64,000 nucleotides of DNA from Adiantum capillus-veneris (GCA_014529385.2 CM043954.1:5519306-5583305), one strand, 5' to 3'. Shown: positions 46,740 through 58,660, counted from the stretch's first letter. Notes: a model not told the origin generated them from the sequence alone. Program-made: numbers and translations.

Positions 46740-49700
46740 AGCACCAAGGTGGGATGAAAATGGACCAGACAATGTGGTGGAACGCGATTGATGGTTGAAG
46801 GACAGGTTGTTGTGTCCGTGCTAGCACTGCAAAAGGGCCATTCCTAGGCTCCGATGAGTCTATTTGAAGCATGTCGAGGACTATGGAATGTGGGACGACC
46901 CACGGACAAGATTAACCGATCTTCATAAACTTTCACATATGGATAACACTCCTCACTGGAGTGTTGTAGGAGGAGGCTCTCAAGCGAGAAAGTCGGAGAG
47001 AAAATTGCAAGAAAATAGGTTTGTCTCTCCACCAAGAATGGGTGAGAGTTTGAGATCCAATGTAGGTGATTATGGGGGGGAGGAGATGGTAGATCTACCA
47101 CACCAGATGGAGGAGGATACAGTTATGGAGAATCTGGTTGTTGAGCTTCTCGGTCACGAGGAGGGTCCGCATGACGACTACGATTGTGGATGCTAAGAGA
47201 CTGCACAAAAGGATGAGGATACTCTTTTGGCGCAAGCAAGACACCTATATATCCCGGAGCTTCATTATCTACTCTCCGTGCTTCCCTAGAGATTTTGAAT
47301 CTACAGGTCATGTGCGCAATGAGAAATACAAGCATTGATCATCTTTTAAGGTTAAATAAACTTAGATTTTTACATTCTCTTTTCAAAGCGTTTTGATAAA
47401 TAAACTTTGCAACTAATGGTTAAATAAACTTCAATTTTTGCATCTTGTTATCGAAGCTACTTCCAAAGGGTCATAGGATGCCACAAGATAAATGCAGTGC
47501 TCATAAATTTGTTAATGTGCTAGGTATGGAATACAAAAAGATACATGCATGTGTTAATGATTGCATTCTGCTCTGCAATGAGTATGATCGGTTGGAGAAA
47601 TGTCCAAAGTGTGGTGAAGAGAGATACAAATACTTTCCCATTGATCTAGACAAAAGAAAGAAGACTCACCTGGTACCAAGGAAAGTTTTACGACATTTTT
47701 CCCTCATCCCTCGTATACAATACATGTACAAGACCATGACCTTCAACAAACTCCTTACATGACATGCCGTTATAATGCGTGTCCCAGTGGATTCACAAGC
47801 ATGGAAACACATTGAGAGAAAATGGCCGCATTCAAAGGAGACAGACAATATCTTTGTTTGGTCCTTGCAAGTGATGTTGTCAACCCTTTCGACACCAATA
47901 ATACGTCATGGAGCACATGGCCAATTGTCTTGATCGATTACAACATCCCCCCTTGGAAGAGCACCAAGAAAGGATACATCATGCTATCTATATTGATCCT
48001 CAAAAAGCACAAAGTCAAAAAATTGGATGTGTAGCTAGCCCCTCTTATTGATGATTTAAAGGAGCTATGGACCGGTATCCTTGTCTACGATGTGTCTCTA
48101 CCACCAACGGAGCGTCAAACCCATACTCGAGGCATACTTATGTGGATTATAGATGACTTTCCGGGTCTTGGAGAGGTCTTAGGTAACATACATGTAGCAC
48201 CCCTCAATTATTGGTTATTTTCTACAAAAGGTAACCATACTAATTATGAATATAATGTACTACCAACAGGTCTGTCTACATCCGGACATGCAATGTGCCC
48301 TATTTGTGGTCCCTCTCTCATCACAGAGCGTCGACGATCACACCTCAGAAAGGTCATTTATCCAAATAGTCATCGTTTTCTACCACCAACACGTGGAAAA
48401 TACAAATAACCTCTGAATGGAAAGGCCCCATATAGATGGACAATGAAAGATTAGAAAAGAGAATGGGATAGGCATTGCTCAATGGACCCCCTTCCCCCAC
48501 AGCTAGCCACGAGTATGAGACGATGTTTTGTGTTTTTTGAGTTGCCTTACTTGACCAATTTGAAGGTCCAACATTTGTTAGATTTAATGCACATATTCAA
48601 AAAAGTAGGCCAGATGATCAGGGGCCACATCATAGGCAAGAGCGACAGTGTTGGCATTACGGAGGACATGAAACATCAACGCAGATTGCCAACATCCGCA
48701 ATGCCGATGATGGAAGATAACGGGAAGTATCATATTCCAAAGGCACCATGGATCCTATCAAACACTAATCAAATCAAAGTGATAGAAGTTATTGCTTTCA
48801 TCAAAACACCTACAGGTTACATGCGGTCTTTAAAGGGGGCATTCTCGAAGACAAAGAAAGGTGATGAACCCCTATTACATGGGTTGCAATCCCACAATTG
48901 GCACAAGATGCTCCAGGTGATTAGCAACCCTTTATGTTTTATCTTACTTGGATGCTACTCTAATGTTATTACTTTTGAAAACACTATGCAGTTCATCTTA
49001 CCATTGAGCATCAGTGGATGTGGAAGCAAGAAATTACGTGATGCTATATATAAGATGGGAGAGATTGTTAGGTGGGTGAGCTCTAAGGAGATTGAAGTCG
49101 CATCCACACCAACTGCAAGATTGTTAGCCAAATAAGAATTTGTTCTCATTGAAGAGAGCTTTCCCAGGTCCGTACTAGTGAGCCAACTCCATCTTAAATT
49201 GCATCTTGTGGATGAGGTAGAGATTTGTGGAGTGGTCCATTCCCGTTGGATATTCTTCCTTGAGTATTTCTTGAGACACTCAAGGACTACGTGAGTCTAC
49301 GTTCACAGCCAGAGGCTAGCATGGACAAAGGATTGATTGCTCAAGAGTCGTTTGTGTACATCTCTGAGTACCTGGCTATAGTGGATGAAATGATGCCACG
49401 TTTATGGACTAGTAAAGAAGATCCAAAGATGGACTCTCATATGCCAAATGGGAAGGGAAGATAAAGCTCATGGAACATGATGCAATAAACAACTACCTTG
49501 TCCTTAATGCACCAAAGATGCAAAAGTGGGTAGATCTATATACAAAATTGAAAAGAAAGCGTGAAGAAGATCGAGAAGCGGATAGGGAAATGCACTCTAC
49601 AAAAGAAATTTTGCAATGTGGTTTACCCACCATACCTTGCCATGTTTCCAAAACTTATAAGGCCCGATTGGTTGCATGAACAAATGACTAAAGCTAAAGC

Positions 49701-50290
49701 TGATGGTGAGCATGTTAGCAATGAGGAGTGGGAGTATGCGTGCGAGGTTGTCTACCGAAGGTAATTGCTAATCAAACTTATTATGTAGCTACCTATACTC
49801 AAACTTGTTCTACTTTCAACATGCAACAATGTTCAACTCAATGTGACATGAAGGATGGCACTTTTGAACTAATATTGTAGACAAATAACGAACACCAAAT
49901 GATAATGAAGTGATGGGCAATTTTGATGCGCAAACTCCAAGCGATATGGAAAATAGATATTGTGGAGTTATCCAAAGAATATTTTGAGTAGATTTTTGAA
50001 CTTTTTGAAAGTATGTGCTTGATGTGAAATTGTTTTCAGACGTTTCATCTAGACATGCAAGCGGTATCTACATGGTGGATTCTACGAGTTTCCATACGGG
50101 TAAAAGTGATATATACATCTCTCCAAAACGTTGTGAGTAAGTGATCTATCTTCTAAGTATTTACGAACAAAGGTTTTGGTTTGTCATACAAGTTACTCCA
50201 AGAGCAAGGTGTATACTAGATGACACAACGAACATAGGAACCACTGTGGATGAACACAATGATGATGATGATGCAAAAGAGGAAGCTTGA
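46740..50290 (+). pseudogene. CACTA TNP2 transposase
   Basis: Cut-and-paste transposase of the En/Spm superfamily. The N-terminal zinc-binding transposase-associated domain is at about 46795-46885 (LLCPC, stop, HCKRA...HVEDYGMW). After a likely intron near 47345-47440 come KCSAHKFVNVLGMEYKKIHA, CVNDCILLCNEYDRLEKCPKCG (47550-47610), RKVLRHFSLIPRIQYMY, then DVVNPFDTNNTSWSTWP and YNIPPWKSTKKGYIML (47870-47990). TRGILMWIIDDFPGLGEV, TSGHAMCPICGP, LDLMHIFKKVGQMIRGHIIG (48575-48640), KAPWILSNTNQIKVIEVIAF and MQFILPLSISGCGSKKLRDA follow. The C-terminal part runs to about 50290 (KVLTEW-like KMQKWVDLYTKLKRK near 49520). Stops and shifts lie near 47760, 48034, 48409 and 49135. A 75-bp in-frame GT-AG insert sits at 48917-48991. 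Confidence 0.9.
48917..48991 (+). other. Probable in-frame intron of TNP2
   Basis: CTCCAG|GTGATT at the left and ACTATGCAG|TTC at the right. It is 75 bp, a multiple of three, with no stop codon, so it reads as 25 extra residues between HKMLQ and FILPLSI. The left-hand exon end and the insert end share CAG. Confidence 0.7.
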
Positions 50291-50296
50291 CTTTGA

Positions 50297-50810
50297 GTAC
50301 TCAAAAGAAAAGCTCCTTTCAGAAACCAACAAACACCTATTCCCATCAACACTTTGGAACAAGATGAAAGACTATGGGAATCACAAAATGATGCAGCATC
50401 AATGGATGATGAATGGTTGGATGGAATTGACCTTCGCATCACAGTACAACTCAACAATCATAGAAAAAATGCATAAATAGATACCAAGGCTCAAATGAAT
50501 GTAGTCAGTTATTCCACTTACAAGAAAGCTACAAATCGGTCTTTAGCATCGGGAATATCTGCTATCGAAGGATGCAACAAAAACCCAATAGCGGCATTGG
50601 GAGTGGTTAACTTGAATGTGATAGTAAATGGATTTTCATGCCTCATCTATTTATATGCACACCAGATAAACATATGAATGAAAAGATGGTTCTTCGAATC
50701 TCATGAATGTGGACATACAAAGTAGTACCACATTGGGACACCAATCAATTCAAGCTATCACTTAAAGGAGGACAACTCTTAGTTGCAATTTCACCGAGCA
50801 AAGAGGAATG
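50297..50810 (+). pseudogene. Retropepsin-like module relic, homologous to the post-integrase module of the big gypsy
   Basis: The + frame reads VLKRKAPFRNQQTPIPINTL, then WLDGIDLRITVQLNNHRKNA, a stop, and IDTKAQMNVVSYSTYKKA (50477 on). This matches the order LKRK..., WETGIDVRINV, ALIDTGARVNAVNFSTYR of the gypsy module; DTG has become DTK (AAG at 50486). Then ALGVVNLNVIVNGFS (gypsy: TLGIVNLRINLDGNSF) and VLRIS, stop, MWTYK (about 50694-50716; gypsy: CLGVPWMRTY). It sits between the CACTA transposase end and the chromovirus 5' LTR. It probably belongs to a truncated gypsy copy. Confidence 0.7.
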
Positions 50811-50847
50811 AAAAAGAGGTCGCCACAAAAGAAACCACGAGATAATC

Positions 50848-51214
50848 TATCATAATAATTAATATCTAATTCTCCTAAATGATTTTCTCATGTTAAACTG
50901 ATCATTTAATATGGGAAAGTGCCAGGGGAGAAAAAGCTTGAATATTGGTTAAGTTGGCAGACCGGCCACAGTAGGGATCCAAAGGAGGGAAAATAGGGAT
51001 CCAAACGAGGGGCCATCTTTTGAAGATAAATGTGCCACAATGGGCTTTAAAGACCCTAAGGTTCATCCCATTAAGACTTCCAAAATGCTAAGGTTCCAAA
51101 ATTCAAAAGGTTGTATCCAAAGGTCAAAAGCTTAGGAATATTTGATGCTTTGTGTGTGTACCAAAAGTCTTCACAACTCTTACAAAGGAGGGGGCAAACC
51201 TTGCAAGTAGGGGA
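50848..51214 (+). repeat. Chromovirus 5' LTR, left part
   Basis: Collinear with 63764-64000 (shared ATCTAATTCTCCTAAAT, AAGTTGGCAGA, GGGCTTTAAAGACCCTAAGG). Interrupted at GGGGA (51210-51214) by another LTR element. Confidence 0.92.
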
Positions 51215-51602
51215 TGCTACAAACGGGAGCATGGCTGCCCTGCAAAGTACTCATAATAGCACAATACAGACCATAAAAATGATAGATCAACATACCTGAA
51301 TCGTCGCATATGTACATGATCAATCTCAACACGAACATAGAGAGATAGAGAATAGAATAGAGCGAGGGAGAACGTGCAAGCACACCTCCGAAAGCGGAGT
51401 GCTACGCTGGCATGGCGAGAGAGAAGAGAGAAGGGAGAAGAAAGACACAAACAATGGGTGCAATCTCCCCCCGTGCAAGAGTGGCCATTTCCCTCTTGCA
51501 CGTATTTAATTTATAGATTCTTGAATGGTCAAAGTGAGTACAAACTGGCCGGCCAGTCATAAATGGCCAAAGCTCATAAAGAGAACTTGAATAATAAAAT
51601 AT

Positions 51603-51648
<46 letters not shown>

Positions 51649-51725
51649 ATTCACATAGGCCTAGCTCGGTCTAGTCTTTTCCACCTGTCAGCTGCAATAA
51701 ATCATAAAATATCATTTCTATAACA
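51215..51725 (-). repeat. LARD 3' LTR
   Basis: TGCTACAAACGGG ... TTCTATAACA. Contains an (AT)n tract at 51608-51646. Confidence 0.95.
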
Positions 51726-52139
51726 TACCTCTCCGTTGGAAAGCAACTGTCCTCAGTTGCGAAGATAAGAATCTGCAAACAATACTTGTCAAAAACAGTG
51801 ATTAGTACGCCGTGTCAAAAACATTAGATAATATATGAAACTAAACAATAGTAGCTTATGCCTGCCGTCATCCACATACTACCTATTCTAGTGTCCCATA
51901 CCACTAGAATAAGCAGTATATGTCATACCCTGATGAATCAGGATATCATTGGTCACACTCATCATTGTATAAATCAATTCTCATCAATCTCAAGTTCAGT
52001 TCCATAAATACTCAGCAGAAAATCATCATGTACCAAATCCAAATCCAAATTCAAAATATCTTTCATTTTCTATACCCGGGTAACAAAATCATACCAGTTA
52101 CAGTGGTGGCCAACCACTGCAGCATGATTTTGTGATCGG

Positions 52140-52332
52140 TGTTGCCTCAAACGGCGAATCTACACCGATAAGATGTGCTGCCTAAATCGGCGAATTTACA
52201 CTAATGCTGCCTAAATCGGCGAATCTGCATTTTAAAAATCATGAATCTGTAATTTATCAATGTGCTGCCTAAATCAGCGGATCTGCACCAAGATGAGTAT
52301 CTACACACTGCCTAAATCGGTGAATCGGTGTG
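52140..52332. repeat. Minisatellite around TGCTGCCTAAATCGGCGAAT
   Basis: Five irregularly spaced copies begin near 52142, 52177, 52207, 52264 and 52305. All carry GCCTAAATCGGCGAAT-like text with small changes. Confidence 0.9.
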
Positions 52333-54194
52333 TTCGTGACCAATGGACTAGAGAAGGCATAACGGAGAAAATAAAAATAGTTACTATGTTAACATCGTAG
52401 TGCAGTATATCAAAGGCACTTAAAAAAAATTGTTGTGCACTATCCCAAAACACCGTGGATCACATGAGTACTGCAGGGCTTATTGACAAATCATCAAAAA
52501 ATACTTGTAGTACAATTAGAAGCCATGATCGAAGCATTTGATGGAGTATTCAGTGAGCAGATAATGTAGAGAAATGAAATTAAAAATAAAAGTGATGTAT
52601 CTGAGATTCCATTTTATAAGTATTAGTGATGACATGAGAGATGTTGGGTTGCCTAATCTAGAAAAGATTGTCGGTAAAGCAATTATGAAAAGGGGAGTGA
52701 GGTTAATGTACATACCTTGAGGGTACACTGCATCAAAATTATATGAGCCAGTGTGTTTGTGGAGAGAGATATGACCGTAACTTGCATCTGAGGCGTGTCA
52801 AACAGATTTGTAGAAGCTAAGGAGAACTGCGACTATCAAACTTGCACCATAGTATAATTAACAATTCCAAAATATGTTAATTTTGTGTTAGTAATTTGAA
52901 ATAAAATACAAGACTATGTTTTCTGTTGAGAATTTGATTCAAGATTAGTGTGCGACCACATATTAAGAACATACAGTGTTAGCACTTTGATTCAATAATC
53001 GCAAAATAAATTAAATGAAGCTGGAACACAAATTAAAAGTTAGCCATGTCCCTGCGAAAATGGAAATGTGAGAAAATGTTGCAGTCGTAACGAAATAGCA
53101 CAAATAGACAAAAACCACGAACAAGGCAGAAAAAAAATGTAGGTAAGGAGATCTAATTGGATTTTATAGTGCAATATGGGAGATAAAACTCATGGTTGTT
53201 TGATTTAAATGTGTTTGTATGCGTCCGTATAGCATCGAAATTGATAAATGAGTGTGTGTGGGTGTGTTTAGTGTTCTCTAGATAATGCGATCATAAACTA
53301 ATTCCCTCGACAGTCTTTAGGTCTACATGCCAGTGGTACATTATATTGTTGTGCCCCTGCACTCTTCATAAAACCCATATTACTTGAATCATATGTAGCC
53401 GGTGTGTGTGCACGATTATAGACCCTAAAAATTCCACACTAAAATCGTCATCATCATTGTCGACGCCTGAGGATAAATGTCATCTGGTGTTGTGCGAGAA
53501 AGTAGTTCATTGTTCGCTGAAGAACGTCATCAATGTGCGCCGCTGTAAGTAGTGGTACTGGAAGGGGAAAGAAGGAGAGTTAAATGAAATGACAGACTAC
53601 ATTACGCATCTTCAAAATGCCTAGGAGACCTCCCTGATACAATCTTTATGGAGCTAATACAATGTCAGGGCACAAAATTGAAATGAAATGAAGTAAAAAA
53701 AACTAAAAGTCTAAGGGCATTAGACTAAAATAATTAGCGGCATTGTCGACAATTCCCATGGATGCTCTGCAACGGGTATTGTCGCAGAAAGTATTGCATC
53801 AATCCGAAAGAGCTTTGTTAATGTCCGTCTGTCTAAGTAGTCAGGGGGACCCCACTGTTGTATGGGCGTCGGATGCAGCAAATGAGGGGGAGAGAGAGAA
53901 AGAGAGAGAGAAAGATGGAGGGGAGTGAAGACAGAACAAGAAATGAAATGAAATGTTAAATGATCCGTCCTCGGAAGGCCTATGGTAACACACTAATACA
54001 ATCTCATAAATTTAATACAATGTCTGGGTACAAAATAAAATGAAGGAACGGGGTGTCAAAGAGTGGTGTGCACTTTGTGTGCTACCAGAGCTTGAGGAGG
54101 GTTACATGGCAGAAGATGGGTGGGAACCACTGGTGGTTCAACTTATTAAAGGGGGAAATGGAAGTTATATTAACTTATATATATATATATAAAA

Positions 54195-54745
54195 ATCGCC
54201 TGCAATGGTGGCGAGGGTATCGCGCACGTGGAGCCGCCGTCATGCAAAAGGAAACCAACGCCGGAGGAAGGGGGAGCAGAAGCGGGGATCTGCAAGAGCG
54301 CAAGGGAGCTTCGATTAGAAGGGGCCGTTGGCGGCGAGCAGCTCAACAGGATGCCATCAAAGGGCTGGGGTTGCGCTTGTTATCAGTCAAAGTGTCGATC
54401 TCCTTCTAGGTTGAATCCGCGAAGTCTGCAGTTTGGACACGACGAAAATATGTAAAATTGGAGGTGAGAGAATCCTGGATGTGTGTGTGCGTGTATATTG
54501 ATTTGAGTGTTCCAACAAGACCTCTGTGCCTTTGCTTTCAGGGCTAGGTTGGTGGTATACAAGGTGTGCTGGCGAGGGGGATTCTACGATGCTGACATCC
54601 TGGGGGCCTTTGATGAGAGGAGAGCCGAAAGTGGCATGCAGGGCTATAATTAGTTGCAGGATAGAATTAAACTCTGCTGATGCGAGTGCTTCATATCTCG
54701 GACGCAACAAAGCACCAAACACCAGCGAGTGCTCCTGATGCGATA
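54195..54745 (+). other. Possible captured host exons with a 79-bp intron
   Basis: On the + strand (antisense to the LARD) a coding-like GC-rich block ends at ATTGGAG|GTGAGAG (about 54462). A 79-bp AT/GT-rich stretch follows, then a pyrimidine-rich acceptor, TGCCTTTGCTTTCAG, ending at 54540. The next block reads RLVVYKVCWRGGFYDADILG and AFDERRAESGMQGYN before a stop, then RTQQSTKHQRVLLMR. The protein is not recognised. Donor, acceptor and codon-like pattern suggest a transduplicated gene fragment. Confidence 0.35.
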
Positions 54746-54950
54746 GGAGTGTTGATCTCGGGTTGATGGTCGTGGAGTGCATGTAGCCAACCGACACAAC
54801 CAAAGGCAGGCATGCATCAACTACCTAAGTTGGTCTAAGGCGAGAGTAAGAGAGAATTGGACTGCGCCTGTACTGTGTGTAAGAGGGACGGTTGCTGCTC
54901 GGTAACTGACCACAGTCGCATGCTGCATGGCAATTAGCCAAGGAGAAGGG

Positions 54951-54990
<40 letters not shown>

Positions 54991-56459
54991 GAGAGCTGGA
55001 CTCTGTTTGGTGGCTAAGAAGCGCGACGTTAGACTGAGAGAGAGAAGGTGAATGGTTGGCAATGAGAAGAGTGCCTGGCGGTTGTAGTGAGAGAGAGCTG
55101 AAGTTCGAGGAGTTGCATGGCATGAGAGTCAGCAGCACCAGTCGGGGGAGTTGGTGGGGTTGAAGACGTCCAGTGGAGCTGCTGGGTGGGTGGTCGACCA
55201 CCAAATGAGAGAGAGAGCGATGAGTTTGCATGGTGGAGTCGTGCAGTTAAAAGCAACCGGTTGCGAGACTACTGCTTTTGCAAGTGGTCAAGAGTAGGTG
55301 AGCCAGAGATGCTAGGGTCGCTAAGGTGTGCCAACCAAGAAGAAAATGGCGCAACAGTGAATATAGTTTCATGCTTGCGAAAGTAGCATGAGTGAGAGAA
55401 AATTGTGGGCGCGGCTCACCATGCAGCGGTTGTAAACAACCTCACTAGCTAGAGCATGTGGATGAGTAGCCGGGTTTGCATGGACAATTGTGGGCCATAG
55501 AGGGCAGCTTGTGGAAGGGGGGGTGGGTCATGTCTACAGGCGGGCCTGAGTTTTTGAAGTCACTAAGAGTTGGCATTGCAAGTTGCAATATGCAGGCTTT
55601 TGCCTACTCAAAAAGAAGCAGGAAAAAAAAAAAAACAAGCCTCGCTGGTTGGAGCTATTGAACGAGGATGTGCCATGGTGGTAGCGAGCCTTAGTAGTGA
55701 CTGCCGTGATGTTGAAACAACCATCGACGTTTTTATCCCCCAAGGTGTTAGAGCTTTACTTATTCAAAGTTCCCCAAATCTACATCCTTCTTCTGCTTTG
55801 CAAGCCTTCAGTAAAGAGATCTATCAGGTCTCTTCGGATTATTAATTTTTTAAATAATTTTTTTTCCAATGATGTTGAAATTTCATCCCTCCTGAATATC
55901 TGGTCTTGAGTTCGAGACTCATCTGATAAGTCCTTGAGGTTGCCTCGGAGTTGTTTGTACCATATTAAAATTCTCTTTTCTTTTCATTAATCTGCTACAT
56001 CATCTCTCGCTCCTTTTTTCTTTCTCCCACTACTAATTCTCCATATTTATCTTTACTATAAAAAAAATTATTCCTCTTATTATATATATATATATATATC
56101 CAAAGCATGCAATCAATAGACATACTCTTATGCATGTTGTGATTGAAGATAAAATATCTCTATGATTGCTTCGATAGTAGTAGTTGCAACTTTCAGTTAT
56201 ATTCTCCTCTTAGGGAAAAGATTATTTACTATCGATTCACGATATAAACACATTTTCAAGGAAACAAATATGCACGAACTACCGAATATAAGCATCAAGA
56301 TTTTTTTCAATAACAAGATCTTTCTCCTAATATTTTTATGAAAGAAATAAACAAAAGAAAAATAGCAAGAATCGTGATAAGTACACTTAGCTCCATATTT
56401 TATCGCACATAGAAACCTTGGTTGTTATGATCCACAACTCACCAAGAACAACGCACCTC

Positions 56460-56471
56460 GCTCTGATACCA
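56460..56471 (-). other. LARD primer binding site, initiator Met-tRNA
   Basis: + strand GCTCTGATACCA, one base from the 5' LTR. Same primer class as the copia element in this window. Confidence 0.93.
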
Positions 56472-56472
56472 C

Positions 56473-56979
56473 TGCTACAAACGGGAGCCTGACTGCCCTG
56501 CAAAGTACTCATAATAGCACAATACAGACCATAAAAACGATAGATCAACATACCTGAATCGTCGCATACGTACATGATCAATCTCAACACGAACATAGAG
56601 AGATAGAGAATAGAATAGAGCGAGGGAGAACGTGCAAGTGCACCTCCGAAAGCGGAGCACTACGCTGGCACGGCGAGAGACAAGAGAGGAGAAGGGAGAA
56701 GAAAGACACAAACACTGAGTGCAATCTCCCCCCGTGCAAGAGTGACCATTTCCCTCTTGCACGTATTTAATTTATAGATTCTTGAATGGTCAAAGTGAGT
56801 ACAGACTGGCCGGTCGGTCATAAATGGCCAAAGCTCATAAAGAGCACTTGAATAATAAAATGTACAATAGATAGATATATATATATATATATATATATAT
56901 CCATTCGCATAGGCCTAGCTCGGTCTAGTCTTTTCCACCTGTCAGCTGCAATAAATCATAAAATATCATTTCTGTAACA
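56473..56979 (-). repeat. LARD 5' LTR
   Basis: Partner of 51215-51725. Ends TTTCTGTAACA, followed by the GGGGA target duplication. Confidence 0.95.
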
Positions 56980-56984
56980 GGGGA

Positions 56985-58251
56985 TGAGAGAGAAACACAC
57001 ACACACACACACACACAAGCCTCCTTTACACAAAGGGAATGAGGGATACATGTCAACTCCCTAGCCCAAATGCCCACAAGGTGTACTCAAATCCTATTGG
57101 ATGGCCATGGAGGTGGACCAATAAGAATGAGGCTAGAGTAAATCTAGTTTAATTAATTTGAAAACACTTAATAAAAGAACCAATAAGAATTAAGTTGTCT
57201 AGAAGACTATTGGACAGTCTCCGAAGGGGTCCAATGAGCATTCAATAACCCAATGGCTTGCGTGATTCCTATTGGCCAAGAGAGAAAGGGGTCCAATGAG
57301 AGTTTAGTTGCATTAATTAATAACCTAAAGCTCTCACAAAAGGGGAAAGGGGGACGCATGGTAGAAGGCTATCACTTATGCTCCTTAAATCATATTGGCT
57401 AAGCCTGGAGAGGTCCAATGGCGTGGTAGCATGAGCAAATAGCAAGAGGGGTTGACCAAGAGAGAGAGGGGGCTGAATTTTGAAAGGCATTATTGCATAC
57501 ACACTCACACTAACTCATGTGTGAAGCAAGAAGACTCTCTCTGTTCTTTTCAAGCTTTAATGGAAAGCTTATCACCTACTCCAAGCTTGTGAGAAGGGAG
57601 GCCTACACCAACAACTCTTGGCTTTGTGATGCAAATCCAACCAAGAGCCAAGCTTCAATGCATGCTCATCTCCTCTACCATGATAATTACTAAGCTATGC
57701 TATGCTAATATGAGTGATTATGTGAGGAGATGTACATCTTTCTCGTAAGAATACTTCTTCTTTCTCTTAATCTACTCTCATACCCCGCTAGCTCTCACCA
57801 TCTTTGAAGGTGTGTGAGGTCTTATCTAAGACTGTGAGGTCTTGTCTAAGACTGTGAGGTCTTGTCTAAGACTGTGAGGGAATTGATGTTGTGTTTTATA
57901 AGTGTTTTTCTTAGTGCTTGACGCTTCCATCTTCATTGCACTAGCTAGTATTGAAGGAACACAAAGAATTGTACTGTAAATATGTCTCTCTTGATGGGAG
58001 AAACCTATAATACAAAGCCTTTTGGAGGGGGGACCGGCTCCATGTAAATCCGGTCCTCAACTATGTCAAAAGCTTAATTTCTATCTCTTTTGAAGTATTG
58101 TTCATGATATCTAACTAGGTGTTGTGCTTTTTGTTGCTCTCTCTACCCAAGCACTCTTGTTATGCTCATTAGGAATCTATTCTAATGAAATGCTCACTAT
58201 GTTCATGCTATTTTCCGCTACACACAAGGTACTAGGCCATTAAATGTTACA
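56985..58251 (+). repeat. Chromovirus 5' LTR, right part
   Basis: Continues the LTR after the nested element. It holds ten CCAAT/ATTGG boxes (57096-57419), a 20-bp unit TGTGAGGTCTTGTCTAAGAC three times in tandem (57813-57872) and the LTR end at TTACA (58251), next to the PBS. Confidence 0.85.
57096..57419. promoter_or_regulatory. Cluster of ten CCAAT boxes in the LTR
   Basis: CCAAT at 57118, 57180, 57231, 57250, 57293 and 57415; ATTGG at 57096, 57209, 57271 and 57394. Several share the context CCAATAAGAAT or CCAATGAG. CCAAT boxes bind NF-Y; use by this LTR is inference. Confidence 0.65.
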
Positions 58252-58252
58252 T

Positions 58253-58266
58253 TGGTATCAAAGTGC
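58253..58266 (+). other. Chromovirus primer binding site
   Basis: TGGTATCAAAGTGC after the LTR. Close to the tRNA-iMet complement TGGTATCAGAGC, with a change and an extra T. Confidence 0.75.
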
Positions 58267-58660
58267 AAGGTTTCTCTTTTCTTGCTCAAGAAGGGTGGTC
58301 CTCAAGCTAGGTATAATTGGTTGGTATTATTAATTGCATTTGAGTAAGTAGAATAGGGATTTTTCAGCCTTGCAGTGTGCCTGCCTTCGTGCAGATAACG
58401 GGGCATCATCGAGAGCTATGGTCTTAATAATGGAGTCCTATGGGGCTTGCCTACGGCTTAAGAACTATTGAGATATTAGAACCTTGATAGGAGCCAATGC
58501 TGTTTTGGTGTTGAAGGACCCTCTCTTCTGTTCCTTGCAATTAATGGTATTCGAGCCACAGGTACATAAACTTGAGTGCTTTTCTAAAGGGATAAAGAGG
58601 AGTAGAAACCAGGGCTTGAAGTGCCAAAGTACACCTAAAAGTTTACACCTAAACGTTGTT

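Larger units (their letters stand above)
51726..56459. other. LARD interior: repeats, low-complexity DNA, no retroviral genes
   Basis: Contains the minisatellite at 52140-52332, an AT-rich stretch (52350-53250), GA-rich tracts (53890-53915, 54957-54990), an exon-like pair near 54200-54740, and TA repeats (56075-56099). Open frames are short and unassigned. Confidence 0.7.
51215..56979 (-). mobile_element. Non-autonomous LTR retrotransposon (LARD-like), nested in chromovirus LTR
   Basis: 5.77 kb between LTRs 51215-51725 and 56473-56979, which are about 96% identical by eye. Target duplication GGGGA on both sides (51210-51214, 56980-56984). PBS TGGTATCAGAGC on the minus strand at 56460-56471, so it is a minus-strand element. 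The 4.7-kb interior has no gag, protease, RT or integrase pattern on either strand. It must be mobilised in trans, which defines a LARD-type element. Confidence 0.9.

Noticed and set aside
53145-53175. Right terminus of the CACTA element (ATTTTATAGTG near 53162)
   Set aside because: It lies inside the LARD element, mismatches CACTATAAGAAA, and the adjacent three bases do not match the left flank.
55890-55940. tRNA-like B box (GAGTTCGAGACTC)
   Set aside because: No A box at a proper distance and no cloverleaf. Too short to support a SINE or tRNA.
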